From SAR202 cluster bacterium bin90 (lineage in GTDB: Bacteria; Chloroflexota; Dehalococcoidia; Lucifugimonadales; JADFKI01), in NCBI GenBank assembly GCA_002238855.1, contig MPND01000010.1, positions 37,036-101,035 of the forward strand: a stretch of 64,000 nt of DNA, in the 5' to 3' direction. The notes under the pieces are model-generated. The model saw only the letters and a list, made by a program, of their open reading frames with translations. It did no database searches and had not been told where the DNA came from. How positions within the stretch are numbered: position 1 is the stretch's first letter; every line of letters begins with the position of its first letter. A program made the position numbers and the translations under genes. Shown in pieces: positions 43,129 to 51,641 of this stretch.

Positions 43129-44844
43129 CTATGACGCGCGGTTGCGCTGGTGCGGCCCCACATACCCTACGATTACACGCTCCGAGTCCTCGTCCCACGC
43201 GAACGCGATCCGAATAACATTAGCGTCACGACCCGTGCCCTTGGCAAGATGCTCCCGCAGTTCATAAACCTTGCGGTCCTTGGTGGTGATGTACCACTCG
43301 CGGTACACGTTGAATGTGATGTCCGTCTGATTGGCTTTGTACTCCCATCCCCCACAAGTATTCCGAATGGACTCGTTTAGATCAATCACCCGCTCCTTGC
43401 CTGTTTGCACTTCGTAGTAAGTTGTCGCCAGCCACTCCAGTGCATCCCAGACCTCCTTTGGCCTCCTGTAGTTGTAGTCAGGATCCGACTTCTTGTTAGG
43501 CCAATAGACAAGCTTGTCGCTGTATCGCGCCTTGGCTAGTTCTAACGCCCGATTCACGCTCTCGACTTCCGCCGGGATGGGTTCTGGCGCGGGCGAGTCT
43601 TCGCTGCTCATCCCTGCTTCGTATGCGTTCCGCCAGTTCGTCTCACTTATTTCGCTTATCCGCAGTTGATCTCTCAGTTCTGCCACCTCGTCGGCGAGAA
43701 CCTGCTTGTCCGCCCGCAGCCCCACAACTTCGCCGCTAAGCTCGCGGTTGCTGGCAGCCAGGACTTCGTGCTCATCCCTGAGTACGCGTATGTCTTCGAG
43801 AAGCGCTGTGTCTGCCTCAGTCGTTATCTGTTCGGGAGCATCAGCGTCCTCCGAATGGCCTGCAGGCTCGGAAGCATCCACCTCGTTGGCTGCGGGTGCG
43901 GCGCGAGAAATTTCGTCAATCTCCCTCAGTTTGCCCTCGATGACTTCCTCTAGTTCGTGGCGCTTCTCACGGCGCTCCCGCTCTTCAGAAAGCGTGCCGG
44001 CAGGATCCTTTATGCGGCGGTAGGTCGTCAGCGCATCCTTCAGCTCGGATAGAAATTGTGATGCCTCATCCACGCCCCGGTCGGAGGCAAGCAGTGTGGC
44101 GACTGCTGGCGCGTCCCACTCCTCATCCTGTTCGCTGAAGAAAGCCAGTTCTGTCTGGAATACGCTCTGTATGTGAGTCAGATCGCTGGTAATGCCCTCT
44201 ACCCGGACAAGTTCTTGGTTCTTCTCCTTGATCAGCTCCTCGACCGATTCCACGAACTGCGGTATGGATTCACGCCACTGCGGAGAAGCCGCCGGCATAT
44301 TCCCCAGCGATTCGAGCACGGCGTCCAGCGCCGTCTCCATCGGATACGGCTCACGCGACTTGCGCTCACTTTCGGCACCCTCCGGCGATGCCTCCAAATT
44401 CGCACGCATGTAGCAGACCTTCGTCATTAGAAGTATGTCGTTCTCGTCATAGCTCCCATGCTTCTCTGCCAGCAGACTTACCTGCGCATCCCAGAATTCT
44501 TCATCCAGATCGTCCCCCACGTAGGCTTGCGGGTCTAGGCTGCCGACATGCTCGCTGACTGCTTCTAGCAACTGCGGCTCGATATCCGCCCACGTCCCCA
44601 CTACGAGGCCCTCTATATCGGGATTCTGCTCCAGGCGCTCCAGTAACTGTTGTTTCAGAAGTGGAGGCATCGCGCGAAGCGGGTCTTTGAAGCCCGGAAT
44701 TGGTTTCCCCGCTTTGAATAAATCTCTGAACTCGTTGAGCGTCTTGCTCGGCAGTTGCCCCTGAGTCTTCAGGGCTGTGACAACTTTCCCCACTATCCTG
44801 TCGCGCTGTTCGGGCAGCAGCAGTTCCTCATAACGGCTAGTCAT
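43129..44844 (-). CDS. Uncharacterised coiled-coil protein with C-terminal toxin-like domain
   Basis: A 571-residue soluble protein of no named family that I recognise. Residues 1-310 are mostly helical and acidic. A coiled-coil region lies at about 300-330 (EERERREKRHELEEVIEGKLREIDE) and again at 365-420 (LLEDIRVLRDEHEVLAASNRELSG...LADEVAELRDQL). Residues 440-571 form a compact domain containing RRPKEVWDALEWLATTYYEVQTG, YELREHLAKG and IRIAFAWDEDSERVIVGYVGPHQ; its end resembles the beta-strand core of RelE/ParE-like RNase folds. The start is the ATG at 44842-44844 with AGGAGG eight bases upstream; an ATG two codons earlier is too close to it. No operon partner. Confidence 0.7.
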   Translation of the reverse strand: MTSRYEELLLPEQRDRIVGKVVTALKTQGQLPSKTLNEFRDLFKAGKPIPGFKDPLRAMPPLLKQQLLERLEQNPDIEGLVVGTWADIEPQLLEAVSEHVGSLDPQAYVGDDLDEEFWDAQVSLLAEKHGSYDENDILLMTKVCYMRANLEASPEGAESERKSREPYPMETALDAVLESLGNMPAASPQWRESIPQFVESVEELIKEKNQELVRVEGITSDLTHIQSVFQTELAFFSEQDEEWDAPAVATLLASDRGVDEASQFLSELKDALTTYRRIKDPAGTLSEERERREKRHELEEVIEGKLREIDEISRAAPAANEVDASEPAGHSEDADAPEQITTEADTALLEDIRVLRDEHEVLAASNRELSGEVVGLRADKQVLADEVAELRDQLRISEISETNWRNAYEAGMSSEDSPAPEPIPAEVESVNRALELAKARYSDKLVYWPNKKSDPDYNYRRPKEVWDALEWLATTYYEVQTGKERVIDLNESIRNTCGGWEYKANQTDITFNVYREWYITTKDRKVYELREHLAKGTGRDANVIRIAFAWDEDSERVIVGYVGPHQRNRAS

Positions 44845-44988
44845 CTTCATATCCTCCTGTCTCGTACCGGACTCGTAGAATACGCTCCTACGCATGGTCG
44901 TATAATAGCAAGAATATAGGCGACGCTCTATGCTGCGACCCAGCAGAACCTGTCGCCATCCAGCTTACTTGATACTTGGAGGATCGAA

Positions 44989-46029
44989 TTGAAGGCTGTT
45001 TACATCACAGAACACGGAGGCACGGAGGTCCTGACTTACGGTGACCTGCCGGACCCCGAACCGGGTCCGAATGACGTGAAGGTTCGGGTGCGCGCCTGCG
45101 CCCTGAACCGGCTCGATGTCTATACCCGGCAGGGCGCGCGCGGCACGCGCATACGCTTCAAGGGCCCCCATGTCCTCGGCGGAGACGTCTCCGCCGATGT
45201 CGTGGAAGTAGGCAGCGAGGTAAGCCGTGTCAGCGTCGGCGAGCGTGTCGTCGTCAATCCTCGCATCACTTGCAACCAGTGCCGGGAATGCTTGTCCGGC
45301 GAGGAGGAGCTTTGCGTCCGCGCAGGCATGCTCGGCTCATCCATCAGCGGCGGCTACGCGGAGTATGTCAGCGTGCCCGCCGTAAATGTGGAGCCGATTC
45401 CTGATTCGCTCTCGTATGTGCAGGCAGCGTCGTTGCCGACCGTATTCCTGCCGTGCTGGACGATTCTTGTTCGCAGGGCGCAACTCAAGGCATGGGAGAC
45501 GCTGCTAATCCCGTCGGCGTCAAGCGGCGTCGGCACGGCAGGCATTCAGGTCGCCAAGAATGTCATAGGCGCAAATGTCATTACGACCACCAGCAGCGAG
45601 GAAAAGGCGCAAAAGGCTCGCGAACTCGGCGCAGACGAGGTCATCAACTACACGACTGAGGACATTTCCGAGCGCGTAAAGGAGATTACCGGCGGACACG
45701 GCGTCAACGTCGTGCTCGACCATGTGGGCGAGGACTTCTACCCGGCGGCGATCAGGTCGCTAGCGATGGGCGGGCGTTACGGTATCTGCGGCGTCACGAG
45801 CGGCTACCGCGCCGACCTGCAGATGGGATTGATGTTCCTGCGCTACCACACCATATTCGGCGTCTTCATGGGGCGCAAGGAAGACCTGCGGCAGATAGTC
45901 GAATTCGCGGGCAGGGGAGTGATCAACGGCGTCATACACGAGACATTCCCGCTTGAGGACGCTGCGAAAGCGCACGAGGCGATGGAAGCAACGAACTTCT
46001 TCGGCAAGCTTGTGCTTACAGTGGACTAG
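44989..46029 (+). CDS. Zinc-binding medium-chain alcohol dehydrogenase
   Basis: A 346-residue MDR-family oxidoreductase. The N-terminal GroES-like domain starts MKAVYITEHGGTEVLTYGDLPDPEPGPNDVKVRV. The structural zinc Cys residues are in CNQCRECLSGEEELC near 97-111. The Rossmann domain has ASSGVGTAGIQVAK near 180 and ELGADEVINYTTED. The catalytic-zinc Cys expected in domain 1 is not obvious (ALNRLDVYTRQG in its place, as in quinone oxidoreductases), so it may act on quinones or enones rather than simple alcohols. The start is TTG 44989 with GGAGG six bases upstream. Followed by a strong terminator. Confidence 0.88.
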   Translation: MKAVYITEHGGTEVLTYGDLPDPEPGPNDVKVRVRACALNRLDVYTRQGARGTRIRFKGPHVLGGDVSADVVEVGSEVSRVSVGERVVVNPRITCNQCRECLSGEEELCVRAGMLGSSISGGYAEYVSVPAVNVEPIPDSLSYVQAASLPTVFLPCWTILVRRAQLKAWETLLIPSASSGVGTAGIQVAKNVIGANVITTTSSEEKAQKARELGADEVINYTTEDISERVKEITGGHGVNVVLDHVGEDFYPAAIRSLAMGGRYGICGVTSGYRADLQMGLMFLRYHTIFGVFMGRKEDLRQIVEFAGRGVINGVIHETFPLEDAAKAHEAMEATNFFGKLVLTVD

Positions 46030-46038
46030 AAAACAGGA

Positions 46039-46073
46039 ACAGGATAGACGCCCTATAACTGCGTCTATCCTGT
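46039..46073. terminator. Bidirectional hairpin terminator
   Basis: A perfect 13-base stem ACAGGATAGACGC / GCGTCTATCCTGT with a 9-base loop, ten bases after the alcohol dehydrogenase stop. The convergent small gene at 46126 would also use it. Confidence 0.82.
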
Positions 46074-46080
46074 CCCTATA

Positions 46081-46100
46081 CTTATGAACGCTTATGAACG
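46081..46100. repeat. 10-base tandem duplication
   Basis: CTTATGAACG occurs twice in direct succession just after the terminator hairpin. Probably a slippage product; no function is implied. Confidence 0.7.
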
Positions 46101-46125
46101 TCTTTATTTGGCACTGACTGCCCGC

Positions 46126-46428
46126 TCAGCGACTTCCTTTGTCCGTCTCTAATTTATCGTCATCGCGGGAGTCTAGCTCGCTCAGCACATCTAGCAGCAA
46201 CAGGTCACCCGCTAAGGTGTCCCCGCTAGTATCATCCTGGCGCGGACGACTGCTGCGCCCACCGGTCCGCTTGCTAACGCAGGCGGCGCAGGTGCAATAC
46301 GCAGGGTGATAGCCGCCAATGCGCTCCCAGTGCCAGTTGGGGGAGCCGACCTTCGGCTTCTTATTCTGGCTCTTCCGGTTCTTGCGCTTCCCCGGTTGAG
46401 ACTTCTTCTTTTTCCGCTTCTTAGCCAT
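46126..46428 (-). CDS. Small Lys/Arg-rich protein with CxCxxC motif
   Basis: A 100-residue protein. The first 30 residues are extremely basic (MAKKRKKKKSQPGKRKNRKS), the middle holds GGYHPAYCTCAACVSKRTGG, a possible treble-clef or zinc-knuckle half-site, and the last 40 are acidic. This split charge pattern suggests a nucleic-acid or ribosome contact with an acidic tail. I do not recognise a named family. The ATG at 46426-46428 has AAGGTG close upstream; a TTG five codons earlier is the other option. Confidence 0.6.
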   Translation of the reverse strand: MAKKRKKKKSQPGKRKNRKSQNKKPKVGSPNWHWERIGGYHPAYCTCAACVSKRTGGRSSRPRQDDTSGDTLAGDLLLLDVLSELDSRDDDKLETDKGSR

Positions 46429-46521
46429 ACACCTTACGCCCAAAGCGTCCCCGCAATGGAGTCGAGCAAACCTGTTGCAGTCACTTTCGTTGCTGAGGCT
46501 GACGATTAACGCGGATTCTCC

Positions 46522-47538
46522 CTAGACGTTGAGCGCCGGCTCGCGTATCGGCAGCTTCGAGCGCACCTCAGGGTTGACGATGGACATCGGGAAACTGCCC
46601 TTGAGCACGCGCGCCGTCTCCTGCCCTACGCGGATTGGCGATGTGACGCGCGAGTTGTTGGAGCTGCCCGCCGAGTGCGGCGTAACGATCACATTGTCCA
46701 TTTTCAGCAAGGGGTTGTCCGACGGAGTCGGCTCTTCCTCGAACACATCAAGACCTGCGCCCATGATTTCACCGTTTCGCAGCGCCTCTATCATTGCTGC
46801 CTCATCCACGGTGGGACCACGGCAGGTGTTGATGAAGTACGCAGTGGGCTTCATAGCCCTGAAGAAGTCCGCGCCGACCAGCGCCCGCGTCTCGTCATTA
46901 AGCGGGGTATGCATGGACACGAAATCAGAGTCCGCTGCAAGCTCCTCGAGCGAGGATACTGGCCTGACACGATACTCCTTTGTAATCCACGGCGGGCAGT
47001 ACGGGTCATAGGTAATGACATCCATGCCGAGCGCCTGCGCCTTGCGTGCGACAGCGCGCGCGATGTTGCCGAACGCCACCAGCCCGAGCGTCTGCCCGTC
47101 GATCGGCGCCATCGGCATAATGGCGTTTCGCGTCTCCGCGCCCCACTTGCCCTCGCGCACCAGGTTGTGCAGGATGGTCAGCTTCTTCGCGCAAGCCATT
47201 AGCATCAGGATTGCGTGGTTCGACACCTCTTCCGTGCAGAAACCCGCGCTGTTGATTGTCATCACGCCCTGGTGCGTCGCGGCGTTGTGGTCGATATGAT
47301 TGAAGCCGTGGCTGCCGACGATGATCGCCTGCGCCGTGTCTATCTCCTCGATGACCTCGCGCGGCATCTCCACGCCGCCGTTAAGAATGACATCCGCGCC
47401 CTTGCAGGCTTCGATGATCTCACCCTGCGTCTCGACGATGCTCACTTCAATCTCATAGTCCAGACCTTCCAGTCCGTTCTCGATGAGCGTTGTATCGGGC
47501 GCTGCCCTTCCTACATATGCTACTTTGTGCTCTGCCAA
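46522..47538 (-). CDS. D-isomer-specific 2-hydroxyacid dehydrogenase (CtBP-like)
   Basis: A 338-residue NAD-dependent 2-hydroxyacid dehydrogenase. The family catalytic triad is present: Arg in NTCRGPTVDEAAMIEAL, Glu in GLDVFEEEPTP and His in VTPHSAGSS. The NAD motif is GLVAFGNIARAVARKAQALG, which has Ala-Phe-Gly-Asn in place of the usual GxGxxG. Substrates in the family include 3-phosphoglycerate, glyoxylate, hydroxypyruvate and D-lactate. The start is TTG 47538, six bases after AAGGAGGA. Lies 50 bases after the phosphofructokinase gene on the same strand and may be co-transcribed. Confidence 0.88.
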   Translation of the reverse strand: MAEHKVAYVGRAAPDTTLIENGLEGLDYEIEVSIVETQGEIIEACKGADVILNGGVEMPREVIEEIDTAQAIIVGSHGFNHIDHNAATHQGVMTINSAGFCTEEVSNHAILMLMACAKKLTILHNLVREGKWGAETRNAIMPMAPIDGQTLGLVAFGNIARAVARKAQALGMDVITYDPYCPPWITKEYRVRPVSSLEELAADSDFVSMHTPLNDETRALVGADFFRAMKPTAYFINTCRGPTVDEAAMIEALRNGEIMGAGLDVFEEEPTPSDNPLLKMDNVIVTPHSAGSSNNSRVTSPIRVGQETARVLKGSFPMSIVNPEVRSKLPIREPALNV

Positions 47539-47588
47539 TTCGTTCCTCCTTAGATAACTTGCCGCTTTCTACTTGTTCCCTCTGACGG

Positions 47589-48869
47589 TTACGAGACGCT
47601 GCCGCCAAATCTCTCCATGATCTCCTCTGAGCTGCGATTGCTGTACTTCGCCATTCTCGCGACAAGCCCATCGTCCTCCAGATCCTGTGGCTGTACATGC
47701 ACCATGTACTCGCGGGCGACTTTGTACCGCTCGGACTCGGTATCCACCAATCGGACGCGAGTCCTGCCGGTGTCGGGGTCGCGCAGTTCGTCGAAGGTCA
47801 GCGTACTCAGATTGTTGTTTTCGAGGTAGATAAGGCCCCCGTTCGCGAACCTATCGTCCGACGGCTCAGACAGCAGCAGTCGCGCGGCTCCGTAGCCGAG
47901 GCTGCGCGTGTACTCGATGTCGAAGGACAGAGGCGCAGCGCAGCGCAGCTCGTACCCGATTGTTACGTCGACCATGCCGAGGTTCTTCCCCGCGCCGGCA
48001 AAGCGCTGCTGCACCGCCCGACGTACCATCGCCGACAGGGGCAGCTCGCCCAGCCGGATATGCCCATGCGGATCTCGGTTTACCTCAATCCCTGCGAGCG
48101 CTGCAAGTTCCTCCGGATCGAAGCGCTCTGCGACTCCCTCCGAGATCACTGCGATTCCGTCCTCGCGCCCCTCGACAGCCTGGCGCTTCAGCATCGCCCC
48201 TTCCATCATCTTGACAACATCGTCAACCTTGATCACCGGGTCGAGAAACTCCTCCGGGATAATGCTGAGCGCTGCCCCCGCAGAGCTGCCTATGCCGAGC
48301 GCGAGATGGCCTGCCATGCGCCCCATCACGATTACCACGTACCAGCGGTTTGTCGTGCGGCTGTCGCGCATCAGGTTCTGCACGAGCTGAGTTCCCAGGT
48401 GCCGCGCGGTCTCGTACCCGAATGTGGGGATGTCACCCGGCAGCGGCAGGTCGTTGTCGATAGTCTTGGGTATGTGCGCCACTCGCACTGAGCCACCGGA
48501 CGCCTTCGCCACTTCCGCCGCGGACAGCGCCGTGTCCTCGCCGCCAATGGATGCGAGGCGTGTGATGCCAAGCCTTTGAAGCGTATCCACGCAATTCCGC
48601 AGATGATCGGGATTGCGCGTGGGGTTGGCGCGCGAAGTCCGCAGAATTGCGCCGCCCTCCCAGTTGATGAACCTCACATCCGACATCCTGAGAGGTATGA
48701 CATGCTCGGTGCTGCCCTCTATGAGATGGCTGAAGCCATCCAGGATGCCAAACACCTCCGCGCCGCTGCTGATCGCTTCCAGCGCGCACGCGCTAATGGC
48801 GCTGTTGATGCCGGGCGCGGGTCCGCCACCGACGAGTATGCCAAGCTTCGTATTTCCAGCGGTCATCAT
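47589..48869 (-). CDS. 6-phosphofructokinase, probably pyrophosphate-dependent
   Basis: A 426-residue PFK of the PfkA superfamily (group with PPi-PFKs). The phosphate-binding start is LGILVGGGPAPGINSAI, the next GGEDTALSAAEVAK, the catalytic region PKTIDNDLPL and GYETARHLGTQLVQNL, then VVIVMGRMAGHLALGIGSSAGA. The Lys of PKTIDND, in place of Gly in ATP-dependent PFK (PGTIDND), and the GGED motif point to pyrophosphate as phosphoryl donor. PPi-PFK is reversible and would serve glycolysis and gluconeogenesis. GGGAGGAAGGG precedes two successive ATGs; the first (48867-48869) is used. Enolase and GAPDH genes are in the same 12 kb. Confidence 0.88.
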   Translation of the reverse strand: MMTAGNTKLGILVGGGPAPGINSAISACALEAISSGAEVFGILDGFSHLIEGSTEHVIPLRMSDVRFINWEGGAILRTSRANPTRNPDHLRNCVDTLQRLGITRLASIGGEDTALSAAEVAKASGGSVRVAHIPKTIDNDLPLPGDIPTFGYETARHLGTQLVQNLMRDSRTTNRWYVVIVMGRMAGHLALGIGSSAGAALSIIPEEFLDPVIKVDDVVKMMEGAMLKRQAVEGREDGIAVISEGVAERFDPEELAALAGIEVNRDPHGHIRLGELPLSAMVRRAVQQRFAGAGKNLGMVDVTIGYELRCAAPLSFDIEYTRSLGYGAARLLLSEPSDDRFANGGLIYLENNNLSTLTFDELRDPDTGRTRVRLVDTESERYKVAREYMVHVQPQDLEDDGLVARMAKYSNRSSEEIMERFGGSVS

Positions 48870-48962
48870 CCCTTCCTCCCACTGAGTATGTTTTTCGCCT
48901 CTTAACACAGGCGCTGAAGTCCCGATCTCTGGCGCAACCGCGATGGCGAAAGGTTATAATGA

Positions 48963-49880
48963 ATGCCGCCCGTTTGCAATGATTCGCAGTTAGTTTTCGG
49001 TGGCCAAAATTCCCTGATTCCTCAGGCCGGAAAACATCTGAATCTTAAGCAAGAAAAGCCTAGCGATAAGAAGATATTCTTGGACGTTCTGAAGCACAAC
49101 AGCGCCGCCTGGGACAAGTATGTGGAGGGCGGAATAGAGTGGTCGGTGCCGGTTGACGCCGTCGCCATCGCTGCGGCACGGCAGGGCAATATCGGCGTGT
49201 GGCTGACCGACAAAACGCCCGTGCCGCCAGAATGGTTCGACGGCATCCCCGGCAGAGACGCTCTGTGTCTGGCATCCGGCGGCGGCCAGCAAGCTCCCCT
49301 TCTCGCAGCTGCAGGCTACACAGTAACCTCCTACGACAACTCGCCTCGTCAGCTCGCACAGGACAGGCTCGTCGCAGAGCGCGAGGGACTGACAGTCCGC
49401 ACTATGCAGGGCGACATGGCAGACCTCTCGGCGTTTGATGATGCCAGCTTCGATCTCGTATTCCACCCCATTTCCAATCTCTTCGCCGAAAGCGTGCTCC
49501 CCGTATGGCGCGAGGCCTATCGCGTGCTGCGTCCGGGTGGCGTTCTGATGGCAGGCTTTATCAACCCTTTCGAGTTCATCTTCGACCGCGAGCGCATCGA
49601 GAAGAAGGGCGAGATCGAAGTCCGTTACTCGTTGCCATACTCTGATGCCGAAAGTCTGCCGCAGGAGGCGTTGCAACGCCTGCTAGACAATGGAGATGCG
49701 CTGGAGTTCGGGCACACACTGACAGACCAGATCGGCGGACAGTGCGCCGCAGGCTTCGTCATAACCGCCTTCTACGAGGACAAGCGTATTCCGCACGACC
49801 GAAACGAAAATGACTACGAGTTTCTGCTGTCCAAGTACACCCCCGTGTACATCGCAACTCGCGCCCTGAAGCAGGTGTAG
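48963..49880 (+). CDS. Class I SAM-dependent methyltransferase
   Basis: A Rossmann-fold methyltransferase. SAM motif I is DALCLASGGGQQAPLLAAAG, the acidic end of strand 2 is TSYDNSPRQL, motif II/III is MQGDMADLSAFDDASFDLVFHPIS and post-motif is EAYRVLRPGGVLMAGFINP. The start is unclear. The ATG at 48963 stands only three bases after a TATAAT (48955-48960) and has no ribosome site; family members usually begin near LDVLKHNSAAWDKYV, which points to TTG at about 49080 as the true start, giving about 267 residues. The next gene, an exosortase-family protein, begins one base after its stop codon. Confidence 0.85.
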   Translation: MPPVCNDSQLVFGGQNSLIPQAGKHLNLKQEKPSDKKIFLDVLKHNSAAWDKYVEGGIEWSVPVDAVAIAAARQGNIGVWLTDKTPVPPEWFDGIPGRDALCLASGGGQQAPLLAAAGYTVTSYDNSPRQLAQDRLVAEREGLTVRTMQGDMADLSAFDDASFDLVFHPISNLFAESVLPVWREAYRVLRPGGVLMAGFINPFEFIFDRERIEKKGEIEVRYSLPYSDAESLPQEALQRLLDNGDALEFGHTLTDQIGGQCAAGFVITAFYEDKRIPHDRNENDYEFLLSKYTPVYIATRALKQV

Positions 49881-49881
49881 T

Positions 49882-50406
49882 GTGTCTCGGGTGAGTCCCC
49901 TGGGAGTGGCAATTCGCCTCGCCGCGGTAAGCGCAAGTTTTATCATCGCATCGGGCATAACGATTGGTACCATCATTCCTCCCGGTGCCGAACTTATGTC
50001 ACTTGCTCTGGCGCGCACTGCCGCATTCACCCTGGGATTGCTCGGCATTCCGGCCTCGCTGGAAGGCGCGGTCATCAATGCTGACGGATTCCTCGCAATC
50101 GTCGCCGCTCAGTGTACAGCCATAGAGATACTGTTGCTCTTCACCGTCGTTGTTCTTGTCTGCCCTGTGTCGGCTAGAGCGAGAATGTGGGCGCTGCTGC
50201 TGGGCATTCCCGCGATATGCGCGTTGAACTTCGTGCGCGTGATAAGCTTGCTGCTCGTGGGCGTCGGCTTCCCTGATCACTTCGAAACAATCCATCATAT
50301 GGTTTGGCAGCCTGCGATGGCATCAATTGCGCTTGTATCGTGTCTGCTCTGGCTGCGATGGGCATCGACCAGTAATAAGCGTAGCGAAGAAATGTCGACT
50401 CCGTAG
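49882..50406 (+). CDS. Exosortase/archaeosortase-family membrane protein
   Basis: A 174-residue, mostly hydrophobic protein with about five membrane helices. The three residues that define the exosortase/archaeosortase family are visible and in order: the Cys in AAQCTAIEIL, the Arg in NFVRVISLLLVG and the His in ETIHHMVWQ. These act as a transpeptidase on the C-terminal anchors of surface proteins. The short length fits the stand-alone small exosortases rather than those fused to EpsI domains. Starts at GTG 49882, directly after the methyltransferase stop codon, so the two genes are coupled. No classical PEP-CTERM substrate is adjacent. Confidence 0.85.
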   Translation: MSRVSPLGVAIRLAAVSASFIIASGITIGTIIPPGAELMSLALARTAAFTLGLLGIPASLEGAVINADGFLAIVAAQCTAIEILLLFTVVVLVCPVSARARMWALLLGIPAICALNFVRVISLLLVGVGFPDHFETIHHMVWQPAMASIALVSCLLWLRWASTSNKRSEEMSTP

Positions 50407-50439
50407 AAATGGCACACGATTCCTGAAGGGAGAAGATTT

Positions 50440-51636
50440 ATGGACAAGGCATTGGAAGGCGTGAAAGTACTCGACCTGACTCATGTGCAGGCGGGGCCGT
50501 CATGCACGCAGATTCTCGGCTTTCTCGGCGCGGATGTTATCAAGTTGGAAGACGTCTGGGGAGGCGACTCAACACGCCGGGACTTGCGCCACGATGGCGA
50601 CTCGGACAGCTTCTACTTCCTGATATTCAACAACAACAAGCGCGCCGTCAGCATAAACCTCAAGACCGAAAAGGGCAGGGAACTGTTCACCGGTCTCCTG
50701 AAGTGGGCAGACGTGCTTGTGGAAAACTACTCGCTCGGCATGCTCGACAGGCTCGGTTTCGGCTGGGACGCGATGCACGAAATCAATCCCGGCCTCGTCT
50801 ATACCGCCATCAAGGGCTTCGGCACCTACGGCCCCTATGCCGAGTACAAGGGCTGGGAAATGGTCGCGCAGGCGGTCGGCGGCGCGATGGCAACGACAGG
50901 CTACCCGGACAGGCCCCCTGTATATCTCTCGCCCGGCGTCGGTGATTCGGGCAGCGGCCTGCACGCTGCAATCGGCATACTCGCTGCGCTGCGAAAGCGC
51001 GACATCACCGGCGAGGGCCAGCGCGTAGAAGTCGCGATGCAAGACGCGGTTGTGAACCTGATGCGCATGCAGATGACCCCCGTTCTTGGACTGAAGCTGC
51101 CGGAGGCGCGGCGTGGTCACCGCGCCGGACGAGGCATTCCGCTAATCTATCCCTGCGCTCCCGGTGGCGCGGACGACTACATCATGATATTCCCGCGCGG
51201 CGAGATGTGGGAGCTGCTATTCGTGGCGATCGGCAGGGAAGACCTGATTGGCGACGAACGCTTCGCCGATTACGAATTGGTGGCGCAGCACGCCGACTAC
51301 ATCGAGGAGATTATCTCGGACTGGACGCGCAAGCACACCAAGCAGGAGGCGATGAAAATTCTCGCGGGTGCAGGAGTGCTGGCAGGCGCGACGATGAACT
51401 CCAACGACCTGTTGGAAGACGAGCAGATGAAGGCCCGCAACATGGTTGTCAGCGTGGAGGACGACGTACGCGGCGACTACACCATGCTCGGCTGTCCCAT
51501 CAAGCTCTCGGACCAGGACGATACGGTAACGCGCGCGCCCCTCTACGGTGAGCACAACAAGGAAGTGCTGACGTCCATTCTAGGCTGCACGTCGGAAGAG
51601 GTGGAGCAGATGCGGGAGCAGGGCGTTATCGGGTAA
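50440..51636 (+). CDS. CaiB/BaiF CoA-transferase, formyl-CoA transferase-like
   Basis: A 398-residue family III CoA-transferase. It has LEGVKVLDLTHVQAGPSCTQILGFLGADVIKLED, NNNKRAVSINLKTEKG, DVLVENYSLGMLDRLGFGWDAM and the catalytic Asp in PGVGDSGSGLHAAIGILAAL followed by GQRVEVAMQDAVVNLMR. This last part is very close to oxalate formyl-CoA transferase (Frc). No oxalyl-CoA decarboxylase gene is adjacent; the nearest ThDP enzyme is 38 kb away. AGGGAG precedes the ATG, 33 bases after the exosortase-family gene. Acceptor acid unknown. Confidence 0.92.
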   Translation: MDKALEGVKVLDLTHVQAGPSCTQILGFLGADVIKLEDVWGGDSTRRDLRHDGDSDSFYFLIFNNNKRAVSINLKTEKGRELFTGLLKWADVLVENYSLGMLDRLGFGWDAMHEINPGLVYTAIKGFGTYGPYAEYKGWEMVAQAVGGAMATTGYPDRPPVYLSPGVGDSGSGLHAAIGILAALRKRDITGEGQRVEVAMQDAVVNLMRMQMTPVLGLKLPEARRGHRAGRGIPLIYPCAPGGADDYIMIFPRGEMWELLFVAIGREDLIGDERFADYELVAQHADYIEEIISDWTRKHTKQEAMKILAGAGVLAGATMNSNDLLEDEQMKARNMVVSVEDDVRGDYTMLGCPIKLSDQDDTVTRAPLYGEHNKEVLTSILGCTSEEVEQMREQGVIG

Positions 51637-51641
51637 AACGC

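Noticed and set aside
47697..48491. A 264-codon plus-strand frame opposite the phosphofructokinase
   Set aside because: Antisense shadow with no family similarity, and the PFK motifs are complete on the other strand.
50440..51636. An oxalate degradation operon based on the Frc-like CoA-transferase
   Set aside because: No oxalyl-CoA decarboxylase or oxalate transporter is adjacent, and the ThDP enzyme at 10463 is distant and closer to the acetolactate synthase type.
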